Position numbers and translations under genes: made by a program. From Ramlibacter lithotrophicus (GTDB taxonomy: Bacteria > Pseudomonadota > Gammaproteobacteria > Burkholderiales > Burkholderiaceae_C): 64,000 nucleotides of DNA. The DNA is taken from positions 31,145 to 95,144 of the forward strand of contig NZ_VTOX01000014.1 of assembly GCF_012184415.1 (NCBI RefSeq), written 5' to 3'. The first letter of the stretch is position 1; each line of letters opens with the position of its first letter. This document shows positions 8,692 through 16,972 of the stretch, piece after piece. The notes below the pieces were generated by a model. The model worked only from the letters and a program-made list of their open reading frames with translations. It did no database searches and had not been told where the DNA came from.

Positions 8692-9999
8692 ATGAGGAAA
8701 TTCCATGCCCTGACGGCCGTCGCTGCCGCCGTTCTGGTGGCGGCGTGCGGTGGCGGGGGCGGCAATGACCGCGGCGCACTGCTCGAACCGCCGCAGACGG
8801 TGGCCACCCTGTCGGCGGCGCAGATCGATGCCGCCACCCAATCCAGCGGCCTGCGGGCACTGAGCGGGCCGGCACAGTGCGATGTCAAGGTCACGCAGCT
8901 GCACTATGCGACCGTGGGCGTGAACGGCGAAGAGGCGAACGCCTCCGCCGCGATGCTCGTGCCGGCCGGTGCCTGCGCCGCGGCGAGCCACCCGCTGGTA
9001 GCCTACGCCAAGGGCACCGACGTGCAGAAGCCGCGCACGCTCGCCAACCCCACCGACACCGAGACCTTCCTGCTCGCCGCCATGTATGCGGCCCAGGGAT
9101 ACGCCGTCGTCGCAACCGACTATCTCGGGTACGCCAAGTCCACCTACAGCTTCCACCCCTACCTGCACGCCGAGAGCGAGGCGGCGAGCGTCATCGATTC
9201 GATCCGCGCGGCGCGCAACGCCGCCCCTTCCCAGGGCGCCGCCTTGTCCGGCAAGGTGATGCTGACGGGCTACTCGCAGGGCGGCCACGCTTCGATGGCC
9301 GCGCAACGCGCGATCGAGCGCGACCTGGGAAGCGAGATCGGCATCGCGGCAGCAGCCCATCTCGCAGGCCCCTACAACCTGTCGGGCTCGATGCGCCTCA
9401 CCAACGCCATCGCCGGCTACCAGTTCTTCGTGCCGTTCCTGGTCACGGCCTGGCAGAAGGTCTACGGCAACCTGTACGGCAGCGTGACCCAGGCGTTCAA
9501 GGCGCCGTACTCGAACTACATCGAGACGCTGCTGCCCAACCCGACCATGACGTACGCCACGCTGGTGACCAGCGGCACCTTGCCGGGCGGCCCGGGCGTC
9601 AGCCCTGACCAGGCGCGCGACCTGGTCTTCCAGCCGGCCTTCCTGGCCGACATCCAGACCAATCCCGACAACGCGGTGGTGCAGGCGGCGCGCAAGAACG
9701 ACCTGCTCGGCTGGAACCCGCGGTCGCGCACCTTGCTGTGCGGCGGCGCGGGTGACCCGACCGTCCCGGGCGCATTGCACATGGGTGTGGCGCAGGCCGA
9801 CTTCGCCAGCCGCGGACTGTCGAACGTCACTTCAGTGGACGTCGACCCGATGGTCAGGGCGGCGTTCGGCGTGAACGGCCAGGCACCGGCCGATCCCGCC
9901 AGCGCGGCGTTCGCCACCTATTACGCCAACTACCACGGCACCTACGAGCCGCCGCTGTGCCACGCGCAGGCGCGGGCGCTGTTCAACACGGTGCGTTGA
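8692..9999 (+). CDS. Secreted lipase-like alpha/beta-hydrolase lipoprotein
   Basis: 435 aa. Residues 1-18 are a lipoprotein signal with lipobox VAAC (C19), followed by a Gly-rich tether. The body is an alpha/beta hydrolase of the secretory-lipase type: oxyanion-region GYAVVATDYLGYA (136-148) and nucleophile elbow GYSQGG with S195. A downstream GGAGDPTVP segment fits the acidic residue, and a His near the C-terminus (NYHGTYEP) could complete the triad. The ribosome binding site AAGGAG at 8681-8686 is strong and correctly spaced. A -10-like TAGGAT lies at 8644-8649. Predicted to act in the outer membrane/periplasm on esters; the substrate is unknown. Confidence 0.8.
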   Translation: MRKFHALTAVAAAVLVAACGGGGGNDRGALLEPPQTVATLSAAQIDAATQSSGLRALSGPAQCDVKVTQLHYATVGVNGEEANASAAMLVPAGACAAASHPLVAYAKGTDVQKPRTLANPTDTETFLLAAMYAAQGYAVVATDYLGYAKSTYSFHPYLHAESEAASVIDSIRAARNAAPSQGAALSGKVMLTGYSQGGHASMAAQRAIERDLGSEIGIAAAAHLAGPYNLSGSMRLTNAIAGYQFFVPFLVTAWQKVYGNLYGSVTQAFKAPYSNYIETLLPNPTMTYATLVTSGTLPGGPGVSPDQARDLVFQPAFLADIQTNPDNAVVQAARKNDLLGWNPRSRTLLCGGAGDPTVPGALHMGVAQADFASRGLSNVTSVDVDPMVRAAFGVNGQAPADPASAAFATYYANYHGTYEPPLCHAQARALFNTVR

Positions 10000-10015
10000 T
10001 GAGCCAGCGGCACCA

Positions 10016-10046
10016 GAAGAAAAGCGCCCCGCGGGGCGCTTTCTTC
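10016..10046. terminator. Bidirectional rho-independent terminator
   Basis: A perfect palindrome AAAGCGCCCC-GC-GGGGCGCTTT at 10021-10042 flanked by A-rich sequence on the left and TTCTT on the right. It sits between the convergent lipase (+) and GDSL-like (-) genes and can terminate both. Confidence 0.85.
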
Positions 10047-10057
10047 CGGCCTGCGTA

Positions 10058-11011
10058 TCACCAGCGTTGCCGGATGCGGGTGTAGGCGTAGTCGCCGAAG
10101 GCCCGATGCGCCGCCGGCGTCGGGTAGATGCGATCGGCGAAGACGAACAGGTTGTAGTTCACGTTCGCCGGCACGGTGGCCGTCGTGCAGCGGGCCGAAT
10201 TCACCTGCCCGGCCCCGGTGCCGATCCCCGGGCCGGGATCCACCGAAGTGCAGACGGGATCGACCGAATTGGTCATGCCGTAGACGCTGGGCTCCGCGAC
10301 CATGATGTTGAACACCAGCGGCGCGTCGACGTACAGCACGTTGCGGCCCAGGTCGACCATGGCCACCAGCAGCTGTTCGTTGAAGCGGGCGCTGGCATCG
10401 GACAACAGCTGCTCCTGGCCCGTCGCGCGGGCCCAGGGCGAGCGCCCGAGGTCGTAGGTGCCGACCACGACGACATGCGGCGCGCCGGCGTCCACCAGCC
10501 GGCGGACCTGGGCGGCCAGGTCGCGGCCCACCTGCTTCAGTTCCTCCATCATCTGGTCGCGCGTCTGCGTGCCCGCCGTGACCCTGGCCATCTCGGCCAC
10601 CACGTCGGCCGTGCCGGCATTGACGATCAGCACGTCGGTGGCGCCGATCGGGCCGCGCGCCAGGAAGGCATCGATCTGCTCGGCGACCGTGGGCGTCGCG
10701 CCGTTGCCGGCGGCGTCCGGCTTGCGGCTGACGCGCGCATTGCCCGTCGCGAACGCGGTGCCGCCCGCGGCGGCCGGCTTGAGGTCGACGCCGAAGCTCA
10801 GCGCGACGTGCTGGGTCCAGATGTCGATGCCGCCGTCATTGACCGTGTAGCTCGAACCGGTCTGGCCCACGTCGGCCAGGCCGTCGCCGAAGGTGACGAT
10901 GCGCGACGGGTGCAATTCGGATTCGATGGTCCCCGAGCCGCAGCCCGCCAGCACCAGCACCGCGGCGCTGGCCGCGGCGAGCAGGGCGCGGCGCATCCAT
11001 ACACAAGACAT
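10058..11011 (-). CDS. GDSL/SGNH-hydrolase-like lipoprotein lacking catalytic residues
   Basis: 317 aa outer-membrane-type lipoprotein: signal peptide with lipobox LAGC (C24). The fold matches GDSL lipase/esterases: block I FGDGLADVG (41-49), block III AGTAD (132-136), block V DRIYPTPAAH (293-302). The canonical Ser of GDS is glycine (G44), the Asn of GxND is alanine (A135), and the His of DxxH is tyrosine (Y296). Only the block V Asp (D293) remains, so hydrolysis by the standard mechanism is unlikely. The reading frame is intact and the lipoprotein signal is good, so this looks like a maintained non-enzymatic homologue rather than a decayed gene. An alternative ATG at 10996 is possible. Downstream of tsaC on the same strand, with 63 bases between. 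Confidence 0.8.
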   Translation of the reverse strand: MSCVWMRRALLAAASAAVLVLAGCGSGTIESELHPSRIVTFGDGLADVGQTGSSYTVNDGGIDIWTQHVALSFGVDLKPAAAGGTAFATGNARVSRKPDAAGNGATPTVAEQIDAFLARGPIGATDVLIVNAGTADVVAEMARVTAGTQTRDQMMEELKQVGRDLAAQVRRLVDAGAPHVVVVGTYDLGRSPWARATGQEQLLSDASARFNEQLLVAMVDLGRNVLYVDAPLVFNIMVAEPSVYGMTNSVDPVCTSVDPGPGIGTGAGQVNSARCTTATVPANVNYNLFVFADRIYPTPAAHRAFGDYAYTRIRQRW

Positions 11012-11074
11012 GAGCGATTCTCCAAAAGGCTGGGACGCCAGTGTAACGAGGCGGCAGCGCGCCCGGCGCGGCTC

Positions 11075-12076
11075 CTAGCGCACCGATGCCCGCTGCAGCC
11101 GGTCGCGCACGCCGTCCCACTCCGGGCCGGCCGGCGGCGCTTCCACCCAGATCAACTGCACGCCGGCATCGTCGAAGTCGCGCAAGGCGGCGAACAGCTC
11201 GCGTGCGGCTTGCGCCGGGTCGCCGGGCATGCGCCGCAGGAGCACCTGATGCGAATCGCTGTGCAGCGCCGAGCGGGCATACACGGCGATCCGCGGGGCG
11301 TCGGGCCCGAGGACGGCCAGCGCCGTGCGCAGCGAACGCGCGTCCATCAGCCGCACGGTCGCCCGCGGCGCATAGTGTGACTCCAGCGTGCCGGAGGCGC
11401 GCGGCGCGGCTTGCGGTTGCGCCGCTTCCTGCGGCAGCAGCAGCCGCTGGCCGCAGGCTGCGCTCACGGCGTCCACCGTCAGCACGCCCGGACGCAGCAG
11501 CACCGGCACGCCCCGGGTGCAGTCGACGATGGTCGACTCGATGCCGACGTCGCACGGACCGCCATCGAGCACCAGCAGGCCGTCGCCGAACTCCGAGCGC
11601 ACGTGCTGCGCCGTGGTGGGGCTGACGCGTCCGAACTTGTTGGCGCTGGGCGCCGCCAGGCCGGCCATCGGCGGCGTGGCGTTCGCGCACGCCAGGAGCA
11701 AGGCATGCGCCACCGGATGGGCCGGACAGCGCAGCCCGATCGACGACTGTCCGCCCGCCGCGGCGGCAGCGCGCCCCGGACGGCGCGGCAGGATCAGCGT
11801 CAACGGCCCCGGCCAGAAGGCGGCGATCAGCCGGCTCGCGAACTCCGGGATCGCGGCGGCGAAGTGCGGCGCCGCGGCGGCATCGGCGACGTGCACGATC
11901 AGCGGGTGATCGCTGGGCCGCCCCTTGGCGGCGAAGATCTTCGCGACGGCGGCTTCGTTGTCGGCATCGGCCGCCAGGCCATACACCGTCTCCGTGGGAA
12001 CGCCGACCAGTTCGCCGGCGGCGAGCGTCCGCACCGCCTGCGCGATGCCGGCAGGAGCGCGGCCGTCGACGATCAA
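11075..12076 (-). CDS. tsaC: L-threonylcarbamoyladenylate synthase (TsaC/Sua5 type)
   Basis: Makes threonylcarbamoyl-AMP from Thr, bicarbonate and ATP for tRNA t6A; 333 aa. The YrdC domain (first about 200 residues) shows GVPTETVYGLAAD, KGRPSDHPLIVH and the SANKFGRVSPT binding-loop motif. The C-terminal about 120 residues are the Sua5 domain, so this is the long Sua5 form rather than short TsaC. The start is TTG at 12076, preceded by AGGGAG six bases upstream that overlaps the end of purK; longer frames upstream have no family similarity. The gene follows purK by 11 bases, giving a purE-purK-tsaC operon. Confidence 0.92.
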   Translation of the reverse strand: MIVDGRAPAGIAQAVRTLAAGELVGVPTETVYGLAADADNEAAVAKIFAAKGRPSDHPLIVHVADAAAAPHFAAAIPEFASRLIAAFWPGPLTLILPRRPGRAAAAAGGQSSIGLRCPAHPVAHALLLACANATPPMAGLAAPSANKFGRVSPTTAQHVRSEFGDGLLVLDGGPCDVGIESTIVDCTRGVPVLLRPGVLTVDAVSAACGQRLLLPQEAAQPQAAPRASGTLESHYAPRATVRLMDARSLRTALAVLGPDAPRIAVYARSALHSDSHQVLLRRMPGDPAQAARELFAALRDFDDAGVQLIWVEAPPAGPEWDGVRDRLQRASVR

Positions 12077-12087
12077 GGCCTGCTCCC

Positions 12088-13242
12088 TCAGAACGGCTCG
12101 ATGCCCAGCACGCGAGCCGCCTGCAGTGCGATGCCGCGCACTGCATCGGTCGTGGCGCCGGTCACTGTGAGATGCCCCATCTTGCGGCCCGGACGCGCGC
12201 TGAGCTTGCCGTACAGGTGCAGGTGCACGCCGGGCAGGGCGAGCACCTGTTCCCACGGCGGCGGCGCTTCGGCGCCGCCGGAGAACCAGAGGTCACCCAG
12301 CAGATTGAGCATGATGGCCGGGCTGTGCAGGCGCGGCTGCACCAGCGGCAGCCCGGCCAGCGTGCGCACCTGCAGCTCGAACTGCGAGACGTCGCACGCG
12401 TCCATGCTGTAGTGGCCACTGTTGTGCGGACGCGGCGCCATCTCGTTGACGACCAGGGAGCCGTCCTGCAACAGGAAGAACTCCACGCAGAGCACGCCCA
12501 CGTAGCGCAGGCCGTCGGCGATGGCTCGGGTGGCCTCGATGGCGCGGGCGGCCGTCGCCTCTGGCAAGGCACCGGTCCCGGCTTCGGTCACGGCGAGGAT
12601 CCCGCCCCGGTGCAGGTTCCACTGGGCCGGCAGGTGCACCATGGCGCCGTCGTGGCTGCGCGCCACGATCACCGAGCACTCGGCCGCCAGGGGCAGCAGC
12701 TGCTCGAGCACGCAAGGCACTTTCTTCAGATCGTCCCACGCGCGGGCGAGTTCGTCGCGCGTCGCCACGCGCAACTGGCCCTTGCCGTCATACCCGAGGC
12801 GCGAGGTCTTCAGGATGCCGGGGAGGAGGTGCTCCGGCACGCGCTCGAGGTCGGACGCGCTCTCGAGCACCGCGTGCGGTGCGCACGCCACCCCGCAGCG
12901 GATGAAATGCGCCTTCTCCTGGGCCCGGTCCTGCGCAATGGCGACGGCATCGGGACCGGGTGCGACCGGACGGTGGGCGCCGAGCGTCGCCAGCGCGGGG
13001 GCCGGCACGTTCTCGAATTCGGTCGTGATCGCCGCGCTGCGCTGCAACAGCTGCGCCAGGCCGTCCTGGTCCAGGTAACCGGTCTTGACGTGGTAATGGC
13101 TCACCAGCCCGGCGGGGCTGGCCGGATCCGGATCGAGCACCGCCGTGAAATAGCCCAGCCGCTGCGCTGCGTGCACGAACATGCGCCCCAGCTGGCCGCC
13201 GCCCATGACGCCCAGCGTTGCGCCCGGCAGGATGACCGTCAC
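12088..13242 (-). CDS. purK: 5-(carboxyamino)imidazole ribonucleotide synthase
   Basis: ATP-grasp enzyme converting AIR, ATP and bicarbonate to N5-CAIR in purine synthesis; 384 aa, normal length. The N-terminus LGVMGGGQLGRMFVHAA is the PurK signature; TTEFENVP, the ATP-grasp SRLGYDGKGQ loop and NEMAPRPHNSGH are all present. ATGA overlap with purE upstream indicates translational coupling to the enzyme that uses its product. Confidence 0.97.
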   Translation of the reverse strand: MTVILPGATLGVMGGGQLGRMFVHAAQRLGYFTAVLDPDPASPAGLVSHYHVKTGYLDQDGLAQLLQRSAAITTEFENVPAPALATLGAHRPVAPGPDAVAIAQDRAQEKAHFIRCGVACAPHAVLESASDLERVPEHLLPGILKTSRLGYDGKGQLRVATRDELARAWDDLKKVPCVLEQLLPLAAECSVIVARSHDGAMVHLPAQWNLHRGGILAVTEAGTGALPEATAARAIEATRAIADGLRYVGVLCVEFFLLQDGSLVVNEMAPRPHNSGHYSMDACDVSQFELQVRTLAGLPLVQPRLHSPAIMLNLLGDLWFSGGAEAPPPWEQVLALPGVHLHLYGKLSARPGRKMGHLTVTGATTDAVRGIALQAARVLGIEPF

Positions 13243-13748
13243 GAGGCCGCTCCGGCCGGCGGCAGCGTCATGTCCCGGGCCGCCTGCGTCTGCCGCACAC
13301 GATACGCCTCGAGCCGTGCCCGCAGGGCCGGCTGCTCGCTGGCCAGCATCGCCACCGCGAACAACGCGGCGTTGGCGGCGCCGGCGGCGCCGATGGCGAA
13401 GGTCGCCACCGGGATCCCCTTGGGCATCTGCACGATGCTGTGGAGCGAATCGACGCCTTGCAGGTGCCGGCTCGGCACGGGGACGCCCAGCACCGGCACC
13501 GGCGTCTTCGCCGCGAGCATGCCCGGCAGGTGGGCCGCGCCCCCGGCACCGGCAATGATCGCCTTCAGGCCGCGCCCGGCCGCGGCCGAGGCATACGCGA
13601 ACATGTCGTCCGGCATCCGGTGGGCCGAAACGATCTGCGCCTCATGCGCGATGCCGAATTCCTGGAGAATGGCGACGGCGTGCTGCATGGTGTCCCAGTC
13701 GCTGCTGGAACCCATCACCACGCCGACCTGGACCTGGACGGCGCTCAT
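13239..13748 (-). CDS. purE: N5-carboxyaminoimidazole ribonucleotide mutase
   Basis: Class I PurE, interconverting N5-CAIR and CAIR; 169 aa. The motifs GVMGSSSDWDTM, SAHRMPD and GAGGAAHLPGM are diagnostic. Ribosome binding site GGGAGG lies just upstream of the ATG. Its start codon overlaps by ATGA the stop of a possible 25-residue leader ORF (13745-13822), and its stop overlaps purK. First recognised enzyme of the purE-purK-tsaC operon. Confidence 0.97.
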   Translation of the reverse strand: MSAVQVQVGVVMGSSSDWDTMQHAVAILQEFGIAHEAQIVSAHRMPDDMFAYASAAAGRGLKAIIAGAGGAAHLPGMLAAKTPVPVLGVPVPSRHLQGVDSLHSIVQMPKGIPVATFAIGAAGAANAALFAVAMLASEQPALRARLEAYRVRQTQAARDMTLPPAGAAS

Positions 13749-13822
13749 GCCGCCTCCCGCCGCAGGGCGTCGGCGCAGTGGCTGCCGGCGAGGCAGCGCG
13801 CGAGGGTGGCGCGATGGTCCAT
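13745..13822 (-). CDS. Possible leader peptide upstream of purE
   Basis: A 25-codon frame beginning ATG at 13822-13820, encoding MDHRATLARCLAGSHCADA and six more residues, with a TGA that overlaps the purE ATG as ATGA. A GGGA element precedes the start by about five bases. It occupies most of the purE leader, so it could couple purE translation. No homologue is recognised; in GC-rich DNA a frame of this length can arise by chance. The exact stop/start overlap is the main argument for it. Confidence 0.3.
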   Translation of the reverse strand: MDHRATLARCLAGSHCADALRREAA

Positions 13823-13848
13823 AAAATTCCCAAAGACCGCAATTTTAT
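13821..13848. promoter_or_regulatory. AT-rich inverted repeat in the purE/thioredoxin divergent region
   Basis: ATAAAATT (13821-13828) and AATTTTAT (13841-13848) are a perfect 8-bp inverted repeat with a 12-bp spacer, conspicuous in very GC-rich surroundings. It lies between purE (-) and the thioredoxin-TPR gene (+), about 25 bases before the latter. It could be an operator or overlapping divergent -10 region; it does not match the PurR consensus I know. Confidence 0.4.
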
Positions 13849-13872
13849 TGGTTTGCACTCCAGGAAGCCCCG

Positions 13873-14763
13873 ATGATCGACGTCACGCTGCAGAACTTCG
13901 AAGCCGAGGTGATCACCGCCTCCAGGTCCGTCCCCGTGCTGGTGGACTTCTGGGCCACCTGGTGCGGCCCCTGCAAGGTGATCGGCCCGCTGCTGGAAAA
14001 GCTGGAAACGCAGTACGGCGGCCGCTTCAAGCTGGTCAAGATCGACTCCGACCAGGAGCAGCAGCTCGCTGCCGCCTTCGGCATCCGCAGCATCCCCACC
14101 TGCATCCTGCTGATGGACGGCCAGCCGGTCGACGGCTTCATGGGCGCGCTGCCCGAGGGCAAGATCAAGGAGTTCCTGGACAAGCACCTGCCGCCGGCAC
14201 CGGAAGCCGAGGAGGAGTTCCTCGAGGAGGAGGCGCCCGGTGACGCCGGCTCGCAACTCGAGAAGCTGCAGCACGCGGTGGCGACCGATCCCGCGAACGA
14301 CGACGCCCGCTTCGAGTACGTCAAGAACCTGCTGCTGGCGGGGCGCACCGATGACGCCAAGGTGGCGTTCGCGCCGGTGATCGGCAAGGTGCCGGCCGTG
14401 CGCCGGTTCGATTCGCTGCAGCGCTGGATGGATGCGCTCGACTTCGCGCAAGGCGCCGACGGCCCGGCGGCCATGGCGGACCTGGACGCGAAGATCGCCG
14501 CCAACCGCCGCGACTTCGATGCGCGCCACGGCAAGGCGCGGCTGCTGATGGCGCAGCAGCAGTGGACCAAGGCGATGGACGAACTGCTCGAGATCCTGAT
14601 GCGCGACAAGTCCTGGAACGAGGAGCTGGCGCGCAAGACCTTCATCGCGATCCTGGACATCATCGAGCCGCCGAAGCCGAAGGTGGCCGAAGGCCAGATA
14701 CCGCCCGACGATCCGACGGTGGCGACTTATCGCCGGCGCTTGTCGAGCGTCGTGCTGAGTTGA
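13873..14763 (+). CDS. Thioredoxin-TPR fusion protein (YbbN/CnoX-like)
   Basis: 296 aa cytoplasmic protein. The N-terminal thioredoxin domain (about 1-107) keeps the WCGPC redox site at C31/C34, and the segment IRSIPTC carries the cis-proline. The rest is an alpha-helical TPR-like region ending LSSVVLS. This domain order matches YbbN/CnoX, which in E. coli acts as a holdase that hands clients to GroEL and DnaK. Unlike E. coli CnoX (SXXC), both active cysteines are present, so true thiol-disulfide activity is likely. It is a lone + strand gene inside the minus-strand purine cluster, convergent with purC. Confidence 0.88.
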   Translation: MIDVTLQNFEAEVITASRSVPVLVDFWATWCGPCKVIGPLLEKLETQYGGRFKLVKIDSDQEQQLAAAFGIRSIPTCILLMDGQPVDGFMGALPEGKIKEFLDKHLPPAPEAEEEFLEEEAPGDAGSQLEKLQHAVATDPANDDARFEYVKNLLLAGRTDDAKVAFAPVIGKVPAVRRFDSLQRWMDALDFAQGADGPAAMADLDAKIAANRRDFDARHGKARLLMAQQQWTKAMDELLEILMRDKSWNEELARKTFIAILDIIEPPKPKVAEGQIPPDDPTVATYRRRLSSVVLS

Positions 14764-14793
14764 AGGCCGACCTCTGCGGCCGGGTGACCGCCT

Positions 14794-15702
14794 TCAGGCA
14801 AGCAGCCGGTCCAGCGCCTCGCGGTACTTCGCGGACGTCTTCTCGATCACGTCCTGCGGCAGGCGCGGCGCGGGCGGCGTCTTGTCCCAGGGCTTGCCGT
14901 TGATGCGCACCTGCTCCAGCCAGTCGCGCACGAACTGCTTGTCGAAGCTCGGCGGATTGGCGCCCGCGCGGAACGCCTCGTCGTACCCTTCGACCGGCCA
15001 GTAACGCGACGAATCGGGCGTCAGCACCTCGTCCATCAGCACCATCCGGCCCTGCTCGTCCAGCCCGAACTCGAACTTGGTGTCGGCGATGATCATGCCC
15101 TTGGTCCGGGCGAACGCCGCCGCCTCCCGGTACAGCGCGATGCTGGTGTCGCGGATCTGCGCCGCGAGTTGCGGCCCGACGATGCGCACCACTTCGTCGA
15201 AGCCGATGTTCTCGTCGTGCTGGCCCATCTCCGCCTTGTGCGCCGGCGTGAAGATCGGCTCGGGCAGCGGGCTCGCGTTCTTCAGGCCGGGCGGCAGCGC
15301 GACGCCGCACACCGACTGCGACTCCTGGTACTCCTTCCATCCGCTGCCGGCCAGGTAGCCACGCACCACGGCTTCCACCGGGATCGGCTTCAGGCGCCGC
15401 ACGAGCATCGAGCGTCCGGTGACCTGCGGCGCTTCCGCCGGCGTGACGACGCTTTCCGGCGGTTCGCCGGTCAGGTGGTTGGGACACACGTGGCCCAGCT
15501 TGCCGAACCAGAACAGCGCCATCTTCGTGAGCAGCTCGCCCTTGCCGGGAATGGGCTCGCCCATGATGACGTCGAACGCCGACAGGCGGTCGCTCGCCAC
15601 CATCAGGATGCGGTCGCTGCCGACGGCGTAGTTGTCGCGGACCTTGCCGCGCGCCAGCAGCGGCAGCGACGTGATGGAGGAGGTGTGAAGGGCGGAAGTC
15701 AT
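14794..15702 (-). CDS. purC: Phosphoribosylaminoimidazole-succinocarboxamide synthase
   Basis: SAICAR synthetase, condensing CAIR with aspartate; 302 aa, the long form seen in betaproteobacteria and fungi. It shows LARGKVRDNYAVG, SDRLSAFDVIMGEPIPGKG, the central GYLAGSGWKEYQ and the metal-site stretch ADTKFEFGLDEQG. ATG 15702 is chosen; an in-frame ATG further upstream (15738) would start inside the fba terminator hairpin. Confidence 0.96.
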   Translation of the reverse strand: MTSALHTSSITSLPLLARGKVRDNYAVGSDRILMVASDRLSAFDVIMGEPIPGKGELLTKMALFWFGKLGHVCPNHLTGEPPESVVTPAEAPQVTGRSMLVRRLKPIPVEAVVRGYLAGSGWKEYQESQSVCGVALPPGLKNASPLPEPIFTPAHKAEMGQHDENIGFDEVVRIVGPQLAAQIRDTSIALYREAAAFARTKGMIIADTKFEFGLDEQGRMVLMDEVLTPDSSRYWPVEGYDEAFRAGANPPSFDKQFVRDWLEQVRINGKPWDKTPPAPRLPQDVIEKTSAKYREALDRLLA

Positions 15703-15720
15703 GGGCGGCTCACCAATGCA

Positions 15721-15747
15721 AAAGGCCCGTTGCGGCAACGGGCCTTT
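15721..15747 (-). terminator. Rho-independent terminator after fba
   Basis: AAAGGCCCGTTG and CAACGGGCCTTT form a 12-bp stem with a 3-base loop; on the minus strand the stem ends in a short T run. It lies between the end of fba (15791) and the start of purC (15702) and separates glycolytic from purine transcription. Confidence 0.8.
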
Positions 15748-15790
15748 CGATTATCGCTCCGGGCGCTGGGAGCCTGGGCGGCAGAGGCTC

Positions 15791-16855
15791 CTAGGCGACG
15801 ACCTGCGCCAGTTCGCCCTTGGCGTACTTGGCGGCCACCACCTGCAGCGGCTCGCCCTTGATCTTGCCGCCCTGCCCCTCGCAGCCGAACTGGATGTAGC
15901 GCTGCTTGCAGATCTGCCTGGCCGCCTCGCGGGCGGGCTTCATCCAGTCGCGCATGTCGAACTTCTCGGGATTCTCGGCCATGAACTTGCGCACGGCGCC
16001 GGTCATCGCCAGCCGGATGTCGGTGTCGATGTTGATCTTGCGCACGCCGTGCTTGATCGCTTCCTGGATCTCCTCGACCGGCACGCCGTAGGTTTCCTTC
16101 ATGTTGCCGCCGTACTGGCGGATGATCGCCAGCAGTTCCTGCGGCACGCTGGAGGATCCGTGCATCACGAGGTGGGTGTTGGGGATGCGCCGGTTGATTT
16201 CCTTGATCCGGTCGATCGCGAGGATGTCGCCCGTGGGCTTGCGGGTGAACTTGTAGGCGCCGTGGCTGGTGCCGATGGCGATCGCCAGCGCGTCGAGCTG
16301 GGTCTTGCGCACGAAGTCGGCGGCCTGCTCGGGGTCGGTCAGGAGCTGGTCGCGCGTCATGGTGGCCTCGGTGCCGTGGCCGTCCTCCTTGTCGCCGCGC
16401 ATCGTCTCGAGCGACCCCAGGCAACCGAGCTCGCCCTCGACGGTGACGCCCAGCTTGTGCGCCTGTTCGACGACCTTGCGCGTCACGTCCACGTTGTAAT
16501 CGTAGCTGGCGATCGTCTTGCCGTCCGCCTCGAGCGAGCCGTCCATCATCACGGAGGAGAAGCCCAGCTCCATGGCGCCCTTGCAGACGTCGGGACTCTG
16601 GCCATGGTCCTGGTGCATCACCAGGGGAATGTTCGGATAGGCCTCGACCGCGGCCTGGATCAGGTGCTTGATGAACGACTCGCCGGCGTACTTGCGGGCG
16701 CCGGCGCTGGCCTGCAGGATCACCGGCGCGCCGGTCTCCTTGGCAGCTTCCATCACGGCCTGGACCTGCTCCAGGTTGTTGACGTTGAACGCGGGGATGC
16801 CGTAGCCGTTGGCTGCGGCATGGTCCAGCAGTTCGCGCATGGAGACGATTGGCAT
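15791..16855 (-). CDS. fba: Class II fructose-bisphosphate aldolase (Calvin-cycle subtype)
   Basis: Zn-dependent aldolase cleaving fructose-1,6-bisphosphate; 354 aa, the CbbA-like subtype usual in Burkholderiales. VMHQDHGQS carries catalytic D83 and zinc ligand H84; GELGCLGSLE and the phosphate loop GTSHGAYKF plus NIDTDIRLA follow. A -10-like TAGGAT ends six bases before the ATG. Downstream of pgk and pyk on the same strand, forming a lower-glycolysis cluster. Confidence 0.95.
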   Translation of the reverse strand: MPIVSMRELLDHAAANGYGIPAFNVNNLEQVQAVMEAAKETGAPVILQASAGARKYAGESFIKHLIQAAVEAYPNIPLVMHQDHGQSPDVCKGAMELGFSSVMMDGSLEADGKTIASYDYNVDVTRKVVEQAHKLGVTVEGELGCLGSLETMRGDKEDGHGTEATMTRDQLLTDPEQAADFVRKTQLDALAIAIGTSHGAYKFTRKPTGDILAIDRIKEINRRIPNTHLVMHGSSSVPQELLAIIRQYGGNMKETYGVPVEEIQEAIKHGVRKINIDTDIRLAMTGAVRKFMAENPEKFDMRDWMKPAREAARQICKQRYIQFGCEGQGGKIKGEPLQVVAAKYAKGELAQVVA

Positions 16856-16972
16856 GGTGGGATCCTAGGGAGTTGAAAAACCGGCGTGCCTGGGACGTCG
16901 AGGCAGTTGCCGGAAATTCTACCCACGGCTCTGCGCTGGCGGGGCCGCGACGCTACTGTCGAGCGACCGCGC

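Noticed and set aside
14761..14796. Inverted repeat TGAAGGC/GCCTTCA joining the stops of the thioredoxin gene and purC
   Set aside because: The long loop and lack of a T run make it a poor intrinsic terminator; not annotated as one.
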